64,000 bases of DNA from Rhizomys pruinosus (Eukaryota; Chordata; Mammalia; Rodentia; Spalacidae). Position numbers and translations under genes: made by a program. Under the pieces are notes generated by a model, which saw only the letters and a program-made list of their open reading frames with translations, did no database searches and had not been told where the DNA came from. The stretch lies in assembly GCA_009823505.1 (NCBI GenBank), contig VZQC01004719.1, positions 1,532,563-1,596,562 of the forward strand, written 5' to 3'. Positions 45,046 to 56,969 of the stretch are shown one piece after another (within the stretch, counting starts at the first letter, position 1; every line of letters starts with the position of its first letter).

Positions 45046-48000
45046 ATGGATAATAAGGCTAAAAGAAGCAACACATATCTCTCAATTATAACCTTAAATA
45101 TTAATGGAGTAAACTCCCCAATCAAAAGGCATAGCCTGGGAGAAAGGGTTAGGAAACAATCAAGCGATATGCTGCCTAAATTCCCTAAAAGACATAGGCT
45201 GGGAGGATGGATTAGGAAACAGAATCTATCAATATTCTGTCTAGAGGAACCCATCTCATCCTTAAGGATAGGCACCAAATTAAAGTGAAATGATAGAAAA
45301 AATATTCCAAGCAAATGGTACTAAAAAGAAAGCAGGAGTTGCTATTTTAATATCAGACAAAATAGACTTCAAAATAGAGGCAATTAGAAGAGATCAAGAG
45401 GGCCATTACATCCATATCAAAAGGAAAATTAACCATGAAGACTTCACAGTCATGAATATATCTGCACCAAGCTCTGGTGCACCCATCTTTATAAATAAAA
45501 CTCTACAGGCCCTCAAGGCACAGATTAACCCCAGAACATTCATAAGAGGGGAATGTAATACCCCACTGGGTCCTCTGGACAGATAAACTGGACAAAGATT
45601 TAGCAGAGAGACATCTGTACTGGACAATACAATACAGCAAATGGACCTCACAGACATCTTCTGAATATCCCACCCAACCGCCAGAGAATATACATTCTAC
45701 TCAGCACCCCATGGAACATTCTTCAAAATTGATCATATACTTTGATACAGAAAAAAAAAACTCAAGAAATACAAAATAATTGAAATAATTTCATGCATTC
45801 TATCAAACCATAATGCAATATAGCTCAATATCAACATGAGGATAAGCCCTGCTACCTACAGGAACACATGGAGACTAAACAACACACTCCTGAACAATGA
45901 ATTGGTCAAGGAGGAAATAAAGAAATAAAAGCATTCCTGAAACTAAATGACAATGACAGTACAACACAGCAAAACCTATGGGACACTTTAAAAGCAGTCC
46001 TAAGTGGGAAGTTTATAGCCCTAGGTGCCCACAAAAACAAAATAAAATAAAACAAACAAACAAAAAAAGCCAGAAAAAGCACAAATAAATGAGCTAATGG
46101 TTCAGATAAAAACACTTGAAAGACAACAACAAATGAACCCTAAATGCAACAGACAGGAATAAATAACAAAAATCAGAGCAGAAATAAATGAAATACAAAG
46201 AAAACAATACAAAAAAATCAACAAATCCAAAATTTGGTTCTTTGAGAGAATAAACAAGATAGACAGACCTCTAGCCAGTTAACCAAAAGAAAGAAAGAGC
46301 AACTCCAAACCAATAGAATCCATAATGAAAGGGGAAATATCGCAGCAGACAATGAAAATATCCAGACAGTCATATGGGAATATTTCAAAAACTTGTACTC
46401 TACTAAATTTGAACACCTAAGAGAAATAGATGAATATCTGCAATCTGGGGAATTACCAAAGCTAAACCAAGAAGAGATTGACAACTTAAACAGACCCATA
46501 ATATATAAAGAATTTGAAATACTAAGAGACCTCCCAACTAAAAAAAAAAGCCCAGGCCCAGATGGTTTCACAGCAGAATTCTATAAAAAATTTAAAGAGG
46601 ACTTTCAAAGGTTATTACTCAATCTGCTCAGAAGGATACAAGCAGAGGGAAATCTCCCAAATTCCTTCTATGAAGCCAATATCTCTCTAAAACCAAAGCC
46701 AGGCAAGGATGTAACCAAAAAAGAGAACTACAGACCCATGTCCTTAATGAACTCAGGTGCAAAAATTCTCAACAAAATACTTGCAAACCATATACAGATC
46801 CACATCAAACAGATCATCTACCATGATCAACTTGGATTCATACCAGAGATCAAGGGATGATTCAACATATGAAAATCAGTACATATCATAAAACACATAA
46901 ATGGACTGAAGGACCAAAACCACATGATCATCTCAATTGGTGCAGAAAAGACCTTTGACAAAATACAGCATCCCTTCATGATTAAAGTACTACAGGACAT
47001 TGGATTTGAAGGATCATTCCTCAACATAATCAAAGCCATATACAAGAAACACACAGCCAGCATCATCCTAAATGGAGAAAAGTTGGAAGGATTCCCCATA
47101 AGGGTAGGAACCTAGCAAGGCAGCCTCTTGTCACCACTCCTCTTCAATATAATGCTTGAAACACTGGGTAGGACAATAAGGCAAGAAAAGTGAATCAAAG
47201 GAATACTAATTGGAAAAGAGGAAGAACATGTATTCTTTTTGCAGACGATATTGTAGTTTACCTAAGGGGTGCTAAAAATTCTATCAGAAATCTTCCAGAA
47301 ACAATTAGGAGTTTCAGTAAAGTGGTGGGATAAAAAATTAACCTAGAAAAACCAGTAGCCTTTCTTTACACCAACAACATGCAACCGAAGACATTCTACA
47401 CAGGCTTGGAAAAGAATTAGTAAGTTCGTATGGAACAACAAAAGACCCCTATTTCTACACCAGACATCAAACTATACTACAGGGCTATAGTCATAAAAAC
47501 AGCATGATACTGGCACAAAATCAGACCTGTAGACCAATGGAACAAAACTGAAGATCCAAACTTGAGTATGTACAATTTCGGACACCTCATATTTGAGAAG
47601 GGAGCCAAAAAGACTCAATGGAGGAAAGACAGCAGCTTCAGCAAGTGGTGTTGACAAAACTGGATTACCACTTATAGAAGAATACAATTAAACCCCTACA
47701 TCTCACCATGTACAAAAATCAACACCAAATGGATCACAGACCTCAAGGTGAAACCCAAAGCTCTGAAAGTGATAGAAGAAAAAGTTGGCCTCAACTTACA
47801 CGACATAGGCTTAGGAAAAGACTTTCTAATTCAGACAGCAGCTGAACAGGAAATAAGGTTGACAATTGACAAGTGGGACCTTATCAAACTCAAAAGTTTC
47901 TGTATAACAAAAGAAATAATCAGGTAAGTAAAGAGAAAACTCACAGATTGGGAGGAAACCTTCACTGCTGATACATTTGACAAAACATTATCTTCCAGAA

Positions 48001-48654
48001 TTTATAAACTACTCAACAAACAAAGAAGAAAACAAATGACTCAAAAGATGAAGTAAAGAGCTGAACAGAGACTTCAAAGTGAGGAAATAAGATGGATGAG
48101 AAACATCTTAAAAAGTGTTCAATGTCGGTAGTAATTAAGGAAATGCACATTAAAACCACTTTCAGACATCATCTCACTCAATAAGACTGGCTAGGATCAA
48201 GAAAACAAATGATACCACGTGCTGGAGATGTTGTGGGGAAAAGGGAACATTCATCTACTGCTGGTGGGAATGTAAACTCATACAACCATTATGGAAATCA
48301 GTGTGAGGAACCATTAAATGACTCAAAATGAGCCTACCACCTGACCCAGCCATAACACTTATGGGTATATATCCACCAGAATCTTCCTACCACAGAGATA
48401 CATGTACAGCCATGTTTATTGCAGCTCTCTTCATAATAGTGAAGAGCTGGAATCAATCCAAGTTCCTCTCAACTGAGGATTGGATAGAGAAAATGTAGTA
48501 CATCTAAACAATAGAGTTCTATGCAGTGGTAAAGAAAGATTACATAATGCAATTTGCTGGTAAATGGATGGAATTAGAAGATTTTATGCTAAGTGAAGTA
48601 ACACGGTACCTGAAAAACAAAAGACAAATGGTATCCCTTAACTGTGGATGCTAA
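45046..48654 (+). pseudogene. LINE-1 ORF2 (L1-B), with internal deletion
   Basis: ATG 45046 (MDNKAKRSNTYLSIITLNIN) to TAA 48652-48654. A duplication near 45120-45215 repeats the KRHRLG segment. Endonuclease motifs are altered: CLEEPISSL for CLQETHL, and RGECNTPLG for [27 protein letters not shown] (about 46545), [15 protein letters not shown], and an intact FADD at 47238-47249. About 250-300 nt are missing near 47395 relative to L1-A. The length is therefore short for ORF2. The copy is dead although the RT core is the best preserved in the window. Confidence 0.93.
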
Positions 48655-48934
48655 AACCAAGTATCTAGTTGTAAGGCAAACTGAGACAGATTAATGTTAT
48701 AGTTAGTCCTCGTGACCTGAAAACAACTGTGCTCTTATATTGTGAATCACTAGACAGATTGTAGAAATAACTTACATTTATTTTCAGAATTTGGATTGTT
48801 GGTATATGATAGAGGATATCCATGCATTTTTTGGAGTAATATAAAATTAAAATGGAAAATGTGAATCAAGAAATATGATATGGAAATTAACATAGAGTTT
48901 GTTTTCAAAAGATACAATTTTAATATAGGTGCAA

Positions 48935-49480
48935 TGTATCAGGCTGGTGTAACTTAGCCTCTCTGGGTGCTTAATGGCAATACTTAATACCCATAGCAAT
49001 TTGGCCAAGGGACCTAAGGGATAACTTTGTTCCTTGCCCTCAGATGTCAAACAAGATTTGGGGACTATGCACGGAGACATCTCTTGAAATGTCCTGCAAA
49101 TGTAGGTTACCAGTCTGCCTGTTCATGGAGGTCTTGGAGATCCACTAATGGGAATTCAGCCAGTGTTCAGTCTATAAAGAGGAAAGTCTGCTCATGCTTC
49201 AGAAAAAGAAGCCTGGTCTAGCAAGTGATGATTCTGTCTTCAGAACTGGTAAATGAAAAACTGAAATGAGCCAGGGTCTCCTACTCCCTCCCCCCCACAA
49301 AAAAAATTCTGAGAGACCCCTGAGGACCAGATCCTCAACTGACCTCAAGAAAACAAAAACCTTGGTTAATCTGGGCTAACTGTGTAGCCTTAAGCATGCA
49401 AAAGGAAAGTAAAACCAGAAATAAACAATCAGTAAGACCAGGGAAATTGTACTTCAGACATAAAACTTGAGATCATAGTA
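48935..49480 (+). repeat. Possible ERVL (MT2-like) LTR sequence
   Basis: Starts TGTATCAGGCTGG and continues GCCTCTCTGGGTGC and TTTGTTCCTTGCCCTCAGA, which recall rodent MT2-type LTRs from memory. Contains AATAAA (AGAAATAAACAATC, about 49420). No convincing CA end or duplication, so the boundaries are approximate. Confidence 0.35.
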
Positions 49481-49499
49481 AAAAGACCAAAAGCAAAAA

Positions 49500-49950
49500 G
49501 AGAGAGCACTGTTGTTTGGCCTGTCTTCAATTCTTACTGGCAAGTGCATTAACTCTGTGGCTGCCACTGCTCTTGCCACTCATCAAAGCCATGAGACACA
49601 GTTTTTTAACTTTCCAATATGGACTGAAGACTCATGTCTCTCCAAGAATCCTCCAATCCTTCAATTCCAGGTGGGGACTACTGAGATGCCCAGCTTGTGG
49701 ACTAAATATCTAAGGGGATTTCAACCTCTTCAGAGTATAGACTGCCGTTATTGGATTCCTCCAGCTATATCATGAAAGCCAGTGCAAGGGAATCAAGACA
49801 AGATAGGTGCTTAATGGACTTCATTTGGGGGGACCATGGGAGGGAAAGACCCCATTATGAAACACAAAGGCAGAACTGGTGGATGTTTGGGCTTGCCGAG
49901 GAGCAACCTCCGAGGATTTCCTTAAGGAAAACACATCTCTAAGAAAAAAA
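49500..49950 (+). repeat. Unclassified dispersed repeat (copy 2)
   Basis: Matches the minus-strand copy at 11641-12071 over about 450 nt. Blocks in order: TACTGGCAAGTGCA, CCAATATGGACTGAAGACTC, GTCTCTCCAAGAATCCTCC, TCAGAGTATAGACTG, GGGCTTGCC. Frames 49512-49775 and 49751-49942 cover it, but shifts separate them. A hairpin follows at once, as in copy 1. Confidence 0.65.
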
Positions 49951-49953
49951 AAG

Positions 49954-50005
49954 TCTTCCAGTTCAGGTGTTACAGATATATATCCGTAATACCTGAACTG
50001 GAAGA
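49954..50005. repeat. 52-nt near-perfect palindrome
   Basis: Two 26-nt arms with no spacer; the arm begins TCTTCCAGTTCAGGT and the partner ends ACCTGAACTGGAAGA. Only two of 26 pairs mismatch, and both would be G-U/A-C type changes. Flanked by TA-rich DNA. Confidence 0.9.
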
Positions 50006-50073
50006 TATATATATATATAAGATAGATATAATATATAGATATTTGTTATGTACACACATATATTTATATATAT

Positions 50074-50141
<68 letters not shown>

Positions 50142-50145
50142 GTAT
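50006..50145. repeat. (TA)n and (TG)n microsatellite block
   Basis: TA runs around 50006-50130, then TGTGTGTGTGTG to about 50144. Confidence 0.95.
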
Positions 50146-50387
50146 CTACAATGTTAGAGACAACAGCAACAACAAAAGAATTAGAAAAAAAACTCTGGAA
50201 AGACTCAGAATAAGAGACTCAGAAAAAGATGCAAGAAATGTATGGCAGAGTACAGGGACTTGGGTGGGGTGGGGGGCATCATGGAAAGGGAAGTGACTTT
50301 AAATTAGATTGAAAAATGAGGTAATATTTATGGAAAAAGTTTAATAACAATAAAAAATGTTAAAAAAGGAAAAATGATTAAAAAATT

Positions 50388-50399
50388 AAAGTACATTAA
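50388..50399. repeat. 12-bp direct repeat, right copy
   Basis: AAAGTACATTAA, identical to 36819-36830. Confidence 0.75.
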
Positions 50400-51035
50400 A
50401 ACATACATCAACCTTAAAAATTACCTCCTTGTTAGTACTATGTTAAGTAATGTATACTTTATTACAAAGGGAAGTCAATTAAGTTTTGCAGTTAATTTTT
50501 ATTTTCTATGTGTTGTCTGAAGATTTTGGAGGGAAGTTTGAGTCACCAGAATTTCACTGTGGTTCCAAACAGTAAAAGGCTTTGAAAAGTAAAATATTCT
50601 TCTAGTGAAAGAGCAAAACAATTGTGTGATCAATGCCTGAGTGGAGAAGGGATATAAGTTCCTTCTACCTAGACAGTTACTCACTGGGTAGTATGTTTGC
50701 CAATATGTGTGAACAGTCATTCACCATAAAGCATACAAGAACTCGGTGATGAAAGGAATTATTTTTAATTCTCAGGGCGTAGAAGATAGTGGTTGAGGAT
50801 AAAGATGAAAAGAAACAGGAAGAGTAGGAGAAGCAAAAGTCAGGAGAAAAAGGCAGCATGTACCCGAGAAGTTTAAATTGTTAAGAGATTAGGGTTTACA
50901 AAACATATTTGAAGGCTTTGTCAACACCAGATTACACATACACAGAGCGTGTACAGAGTGAGAGTAGAAGTTATGGTCTTAAAAGAACGATATTTTTTTT
51001 CCATTTGATATAACCTAGTTTTTGAACTCTCCTTT
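50400..51035. other. Intergenic, nothing recognised
   Basis: Pre-insertion flank of the L1 pair. No repeat or frame with a family signature. Confidence 0.5.
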
Positions 51036-51520
51036 TTCAATGTTTTTTTTTAATTTTTTTGCATTTTACACATTACAACTTAATCATTTTTAGACTTCCC
51101 CTGTCTGCCTGCCCACAGGATTTTATGCATTCTATCATATTTGTTAAGGCCTACGGAATCAAATTTGTGTAACCAGATGTCCCTCTGTGTGTGTTCCTCC
51201 GCTGGAGCGTGGTCAGCCTATCTAGAGACATTCCCTTAAAGAATATCAATTCTCCCGCATCTAGCAGCATCAGCTGCCAAGGCTTCCTTGAATACAGTTG
51301 TAGATTCTTTCCCATCTCCTGAGTTTTATGCTGTATTATGTATCATTGAATTTCCATGAGTTTTGTAAATTTTGCCACCATATGCTGTAATTTCTAATAG
51401 GCAATTTCCCAAGAGTCTAGATGGTTCTGCATTCTTGTGGTCATGCATCATCCCTGGCTATTGCAATCTTCCTCCCCTTTTCCACAACAGTCCCTGAGCT
51501 CTTGGTAAGTAAGGTTTAAT
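51036..51520 (-). mobile_element. Old L1 (Lx-like) 3' UTR fragment
   Basis: Plus-strand order TTTTTTTAATTTTTTTGCAT, CCAGATGTCCCTCTGTGTG, CATCTAGCAGCATCAGCTGCC, TTGCAATCTTCCTCCCC and CCCTGAGCTCTTGG resembles the reverse of ancient rodent L1 3' UTRs. Strongly decayed; the T-rich left end is the tail. Confidence 0.6.
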
Positions 51521-53450
51521 GTGAGTCCCATGTAGGGACATACAATCTGAAGTTTCTTATTCACTATACTTTCCTCAGTTGTGGTCTTCTGTGTTCATCA
51601 CCCTCTTTTGATTGAAGAAGATTAAGAGATGAGATTGAGAGATGCATTAGCATTCTCTCTACTCCCTGTTCCACTGTGTCCCATGTGCCTTAGGTGCAGA
51701 GTGTCCCATGTGCCTTAGGTGCAGAGTATCCAAAGGGAGGCAGTGGTGATTAGGAAAACAAAAGATCAAATATTTGTTCTCAAGTGGATGACTGGATGAT
51801 AAAATTGAGGGATCTGGAACTGGAGATGAAAGATCAATTTGAGGAAATACAAAGCAAACAAAAGAGACACAAAGATGATTGTGAATCAGTGTATCTAAAT
51901 GACTAAGCCAATGCCAGCAACATAACAGGAAAAATATATTGGAATAGAAAATTTCACAAAATATATTAATTTTTGCTTTAGATTGATTTGGATATTTCAG
52001 ATAGTTAAAAATACCAAAAATGTAATAAATGAAGGTGAGAATAACTTGCCTAATGTACTTGTTCTGAAATAATGCTTTCTACTGTTTTTATTCTTAGATT
52101 TTTATAGATTCCACATGGAATAATTTTCTCATTGCTATACAAATTAAACACTGATGTCTTTTTAGTACTGTCATCATGTTCTTCCTTCTGATAAATACTG
52201 GTTTTCTTCTGGTTAGCCATTATTAGGGTTTGTCCTTTTATATATGCATATTTTATGTAATATCAGTGCTCATCCATCCCTAAAATTTTAGAATTTTTAA
52301 ATTATATAACAATGTAAATTATATATATTGTGTTTTCCATATGTAAAAATCAGCTCCTATCTCAAATTGACTTAAACAATGCAAGTTGATTTTAAGTATG
52401 CATCCTGATAGTACCACCAAGAAACACCAAAAAACACGTGATTTGATTATCACATAACATAGTAATAATTCCCATAATGAAGTTTTAAAGGAAAATAATT
52501 CTTCATTGACACAACAATATCCCTTCAATTTCCAATATGAATCAGTTCAGTATCTCCAGTGTATAAATTTAGCCCAAGACAAATTTTCTTAATGTTAAAA
52601 TACCTTCTCCTTGGTAAGTTGAGGGGTCTCTGTTACATATGAAAATCCTAAAAGAATATTGAAATATAGTTTTGCATCTTTTCTAGAGAAGAACAAGCTT
52701 CTTTAGAACCAGTATAAAGCTCTATGGCTTCACTGTCTATTGATTGAAAGAAAAAATAAGTATTCTTCACAAGATAATATTCACCTTCATTCCTGGAATC
52801 TCCTCAGTGCTAGCACTGACTTCTTAGGCACAGTGTGTAGCAGTTGGTTGTCAGTGCTTGAGGAAAAGAGAATTTATTTTTTATCATTTTTATTGCAGTA
52901 TTCAGTACAATTATACTGAATTGAGGAACAAGTTTACAAAGAAGAATGTAATTACCTTACAGGCCCTTTTTATGTATATAAAATTATGTATTTATGGGAT
53001 ATCTATATAACTTTAAGTTTGCAGGGCTGAGAGGTACATAATTGAGCCAGGAAATCATGAAAAATCATGTTACTTTTGACAATCAGTGAATGGCTTGCAT
53101 CTAGCTTCCTTAAGGAGAGGAAAATGTATCTAATGTCTATGTACTGTGAATATCTTATTTTAGGTAAGCTTTTAAATTATTCAATTATAAAGAAGTGTAT
53201 ACAATCTCAAGTGCAAGTTTCTGTTCCACTCATAAGATTTGTTTCATTTCATAAGTAAAAACTAATAATTCTCAGTGAATTTATCCCTACCATCTTAGAT
53301 ATGTGATACTCTGTTAGATGCATATACATGTAAAATTTTTATGACTTCCTAGAAATTTATGTAGTAATATTTATATCTGAGTATTTTCCTTCTTTTAAAT
53401 AAAACTTGTTGGAAATTAAAATAGTAACTCCCACATTCAGTTGAAATCTT
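51521..53450. other. Intergenic, with one 25-bp tandem duplication
   Basis: TGTCCCATGTGCCTTAGG-type unit at 51677-51701 and again at 51702-51726. Otherwise nothing recognised. Confidence 0.55.
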
Positions 53451-53454
53451 TTGG

Positions 53455-53650
53455 ACAGGAGAGATAGCTCAGTGAATAAAGACACTTGCCACGAAGCTTA
53501 TAACCTAAATTTTATTGCCATGCTGCACACGATGGAAAGAGAAAGGCAGCTCCTGGGCATACTGTTGCATATTGTTGCATAATGTGGCGTGCTAAATACT
53601 CTTTAAGGATGCAAGCAAATTCACACAAAAATCGATAAAAATAATAAACA
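53455..53650 (+). mobile_element. Old B2/B3-type SINE
   Basis: GGACAGGAGAGATAGCTCAG head, decayed middle with GGTGGAAAGAG-like DNA (CGATGGAAAGAGAAAGG), and ATAAAAATAATAAAC tail. Confidence 0.7.
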
Positions 53651-53924
53651 AATTTAAATAGTTTTGGTGTTTCATCATTTTCTCAGAAGCTATTTGAGTC
53701 TTTATATTATAAAGGGTTTCTCAGAAAACAAAGCATAAACTATTTCTTTTCTATTAACTCTAACAATCTATATTTTGTGTTACACAAACTATTCACACTT
53801 AAAATGGGTAGATGGATGTAATGATATTTACTGCATTTGAAATTATTTTCTATTTTGAGGTTATGAGGTTTAAGGTGCAGCCCAGGCTGGACTGTGCATA
53901 GTGATATGAAGGCTGATTATTTTA

Positions 53925-54066
53925 TTTATTTTTATTTTTTTAATTTATTTTCGTATTTGTATGAATGTACTATCTGCATGTAGGTTTGTGTACCTGTGTC
54001 ATGCATTGCCACGGAGGTCAGAAGAGGGCTCCCCTGGAAGTGAAGTTAAAGATGGTTTTCAGCCGG
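53925..54066 (-). mobile_element. B2/B3-type SINE, 5' head missing
   Basis: Tail TTTATTTTTTTAATTTATTT, then GAATGTACTATCTGCATG and GTCAGAAGAGGG, ending at TTTTCAGCCGG. The tRNA-like head is absent. Confidence 0.85.
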
Positions 54067-54220
54067 AAGGTTGATTATTTTAATCTTTCAATACCTTTGG
54101 TATTTCAATTCACCCTCTTCTTTTTTGAGACTTCTAATTGGAAGTTAATTGATGTCTGTTCATATTTAGCTGTACGTAAAGAGTTTCACCCTGTCTTATT
54201 TCTTTAAAGATAATTTTTCT

Positions 54221-54730
54221 TGTAATGAATTAATTTTTATTAGACAATTTCATACATGCAGTAAATTATGGTTTCTCTCTGCGCTTTACCCTCTCTTTTC
54301 TCCCACCCATCCATATAAACCTTCCCTTATTCTTACCAGCACTTTCTCCATGTTAATTATTTTTGGTTTTATTTCATGACTTATTTAGATTAGAGGGTCA
54401 TCTGTATGGACATTTGTTGAGATGGTCCATCTAGCCTACAAGGATCATGAGTGGGTACACAAGTGAAAGCAATCCTTCCCTCTCTGTCAGAATTGTCAGT
54501 TTGCAAACAGTTCATCCCTGAGAGGTCAGGCATCATAGCTCCCACTATATCCATAGCTGACTCTTGACAGGCTCATTCCCCTGCAGATCCAGGGCAGACA
54601 TCCACAGTGGCTGTGAATTTGTGACTACAATGGTCTTTGTCTTGCCCAGAAGATAACATTTTACTGCCCTTCTCAATATAATCCAGCTTTTACATTCTTT
54701 CTGTCCCCTCTTATGTAATCCTTTATGGAG
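54221..54730 (-). mobile_element. Old L1 (Lx-like) 3' UTR fragment
   Basis: Plus-strand ATTTTTATTAGACAATTTC tail end, CTTGACAGGCTC, CAGTGGCTGTGAATTTGTGA and TTTACATTCTTTCTGTCCCC occur in the order known for rodent L1 3' UTR (reverse). Confidence 0.6.
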
Positions 54731-54844
54731 TAATAAAAATCTAAATTTACAAATTTAGATGGACTTAAAAGAATTCTGCTGCCTCAGTTTCCTTTGTGCT
54801 TCACAACTATCTTGAAATTTTGAAAGTTCTTGTTATTGTTTTTT

Positions 54845-55097
54845 CTTTTTTAAAGTTTTTTTTTCATTATTTATTTTTGTATGTGTATGAATGTACTGTC
54901 TGCATATAGGTTTGTGCACCCGTGTCATGCAATGCCGCAGAGGTCAGAAGAAGGTCTCGGATTCCCCTGGAACTGGAGTTCTCCTGGAATTGGAGTTACA
55001 GATGGTTCTTAGCCGCCATGTGGGTGCTGGGGATCGAGCCCAGGTCCTCTGCAAGTGCAGTCGGTGCTCTTAACCGCTAGGCTATCTCTCCAACCCT
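54845..55097 (-). mobile_element. B2/B3-type SINE
   Basis: Full-length: tail TTTTTTTTCATTATTTATTT, GTGTCATGCAATGCCGCAG, CCCCTGGAACTGGAGTTC, GGGATCGAGCCC; head ends CTATCTCTCCAACCC. Confidence 0.94.
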
Positions 55098-56069
55098 ATT
55101 GTTTCTTCTTATGGGATTTGAATTTTTCATGTGTTAACGCTTTTCATATTGTCTCAAAACATTCAAATGTCTTTCACTCTATCTTCATCTCTGCATTTAG
55201 GTTGTAAAGTTTTTATTTTAAAGTTAATTGTATTTTTCCTCACCATGTATATAGTGCTGCTCTCAGCATAAACATTCTTTATAACCATTATTTTATTTTT
55301 AACTTTGGCCCTACTTTTTAATTATTAAAGTTCACCACACTGTTTATAATGTCTTTCAGCTATTTTATATTTTCTTGTTTCTTTTAGAGCCTTTTAAATG
55401 TCTAATCTTGGTTAATTGATGTTTCCTAACTTTAATTCCAACAATTATGTCCTACTTGATCCCCAAATTAAATTATTACCTCATCTCTTCAGACTGTGAT
55501 TCTAATTTTCCTTCAAGACTCTTTGCCATTTTTCAGGGGTGTGTGGATATATTGCACATCAAAGAAACTGAGGAAAAAGATCTGTAATGAGATATATTTC
55601 ATCCATATTGGGATTAGTGCTATATTTAATGTTGTATTTGTAAGTATCTGTGATTCATATTTTTCTGTTGTCTCTTTTATATTCAGTCTGCACTTTGGGT
55701 TTTGCTTAAATACTTCTCAAAGAGTCTGAATTTTCCAATTCTTGATGCTGTAAATACCATTTTGCTAGAATTGGTTAGATGGTGTACAGTGGCAGAAGAG
55801 TATTAGTTTTATAATATATATTTACTGGATTTTTATAAAGTATTAATGAAGTTTTATCTTTGAAGGCACCTCAGTCTTTTGATTTCTACTCTCTTCCCTT
55901 CATAGCCTACCGTATTCCTAAGCTTGTCTTTTCAAATTCTCATTTCTAATGAGTCTCATTGCTTGCCCAATTTCCAGGTTACAGAAAATTCTAGCTTAAT
56001 TTTAGAGTATAAGATTGATCTTGCAGCAAACCACTATTATCTGCATATTAAACCTATTATTTTGGTGGT
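55098..56069. other. AT-rich sequence, possibly an ancient L1
   Basis: Parts (for example GACTGTGATTCTAATTTTCC near 55492) faintly recall ancient mammalian L1, but I cannot support it. No gene seen. Confidence 0.35.
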
Positions 56070-56185
56070 TTTGAGACAGGTTCTCCCTATAGCCCCCGCT
56101 GGCCTGGAACTCATTCTGTAGACCAGGCTGTCCTTGAACTCACAGAGATTCACCTGCCTCTGCCTCCCTAGTGCCCACCATGCTA
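56070..56185 (-). mobile_element. B1 SINE
   Basis: TTTTGAGACAGGTTCTCCCT, CTGGAACTCATTCTGTAGAC, CTTGAACTCACAGAGATTC; the 5' head is shortened (GTGCCCACCATGC). Confidence 0.9.
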
Positions 56186-56923
56186 GATATTAAAACTTTT
56201 ATGAAGTGGATTAAGGTATACTTCCCAGTAGTCTATTAATGTACATCGATCACAAAACAAATGAACACACATGGATACAGCCTTTCCATTACCTACCTGT
56301 TCATTCCCTCTATTTATATAATTCTATCTAAAGTCTTGTTTATCACAGGAAAGAAAGCATGATTGTCTTGTGTTTGGTTAAGGAAACTGTCTTCTAAGTA
56401 TGCATATTTTTACATATATAGATTTAGGTTTGTGCTTCTAACTACCATCAGTGTATAAATAATATAAACATACAGTAGTATTTCTTCTATTTTGTTTAAA
56501 AGCTAATCAACTTATTTAGCATACTTAAATGAAACAGTATTCCTAAACTTTTGTATAATCAAAAAATAAAATAATTAATATGGAGCAAGTTTTCTGATTC
56601 AAAAAATCCAATAACTTTAGTTGTGAAATGATCACTATGAGTAGTGTTAAATTACATACACCTAATTCCTGGGATATAAACCAAAGTGTCTTTAACAACA
56701 TATTGTCCAAGAAATGAGCTGCTTTGATTTAGAATTTCAGAAGATTGGCAGTGTATTCTGAGTTGTGATTTGCTAACACTCTCATGCCAATGAAATTGAC
56801 TGATGTTGAATCTCTGATGAATTTCATAGGCATTTTCAATAAAAATAAATTATAACTAAGAAAAATACTAGAATCTGTGTTATCAGGTATTGCTCAACAT
56901 ATTTGACTCCAGAACATACATCG

Positions 56924-56969
<46 letters not shown>

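Larger units (their letters stand above)
43391..50387 (+). mobile_element. Full-length LINE-1, copy L1-B (inactive), directly after L1-A
   Basis: Complete order: monomeric 5' UTR, ORF1, ORF2 and a 3' UTR enlarged by about 1.1 kb, then AATAAA (50349-50354) and an A-rich tail. Its first base follows the L1-A tail (TTAAAAAAAT) with no spacer. Its own tail (GATTAAAAAATT) resembles the L1-A tail, so it most likely inserted into the A-rich end of L1-A. Confidence 0.88.
48655..50387 (+). other. L1-B 3' UTR, enlarged by an inserted segment
   Basis: The first part (48655-48934) matches the L1-A 3' UTR. From about 48935 foreign sequence begins, and 3' UTR-like sequence resumes at about 50140 (GTTAGAGACAACAGCAACAAC, then GGTGGGGTGGGGGGC). 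So about 1.1-1.2 kb was added, holding an LTR-like piece, the unclassified repeat, a palindrome and TA/TG runs. Confidence 0.7.

Noticed and set aside
55490..55740. Possible host exon (77 codons)
   Set aside because: No splice-site context or conserved protein pattern; composition fits AT-rich intergenic or an ancient repeat.
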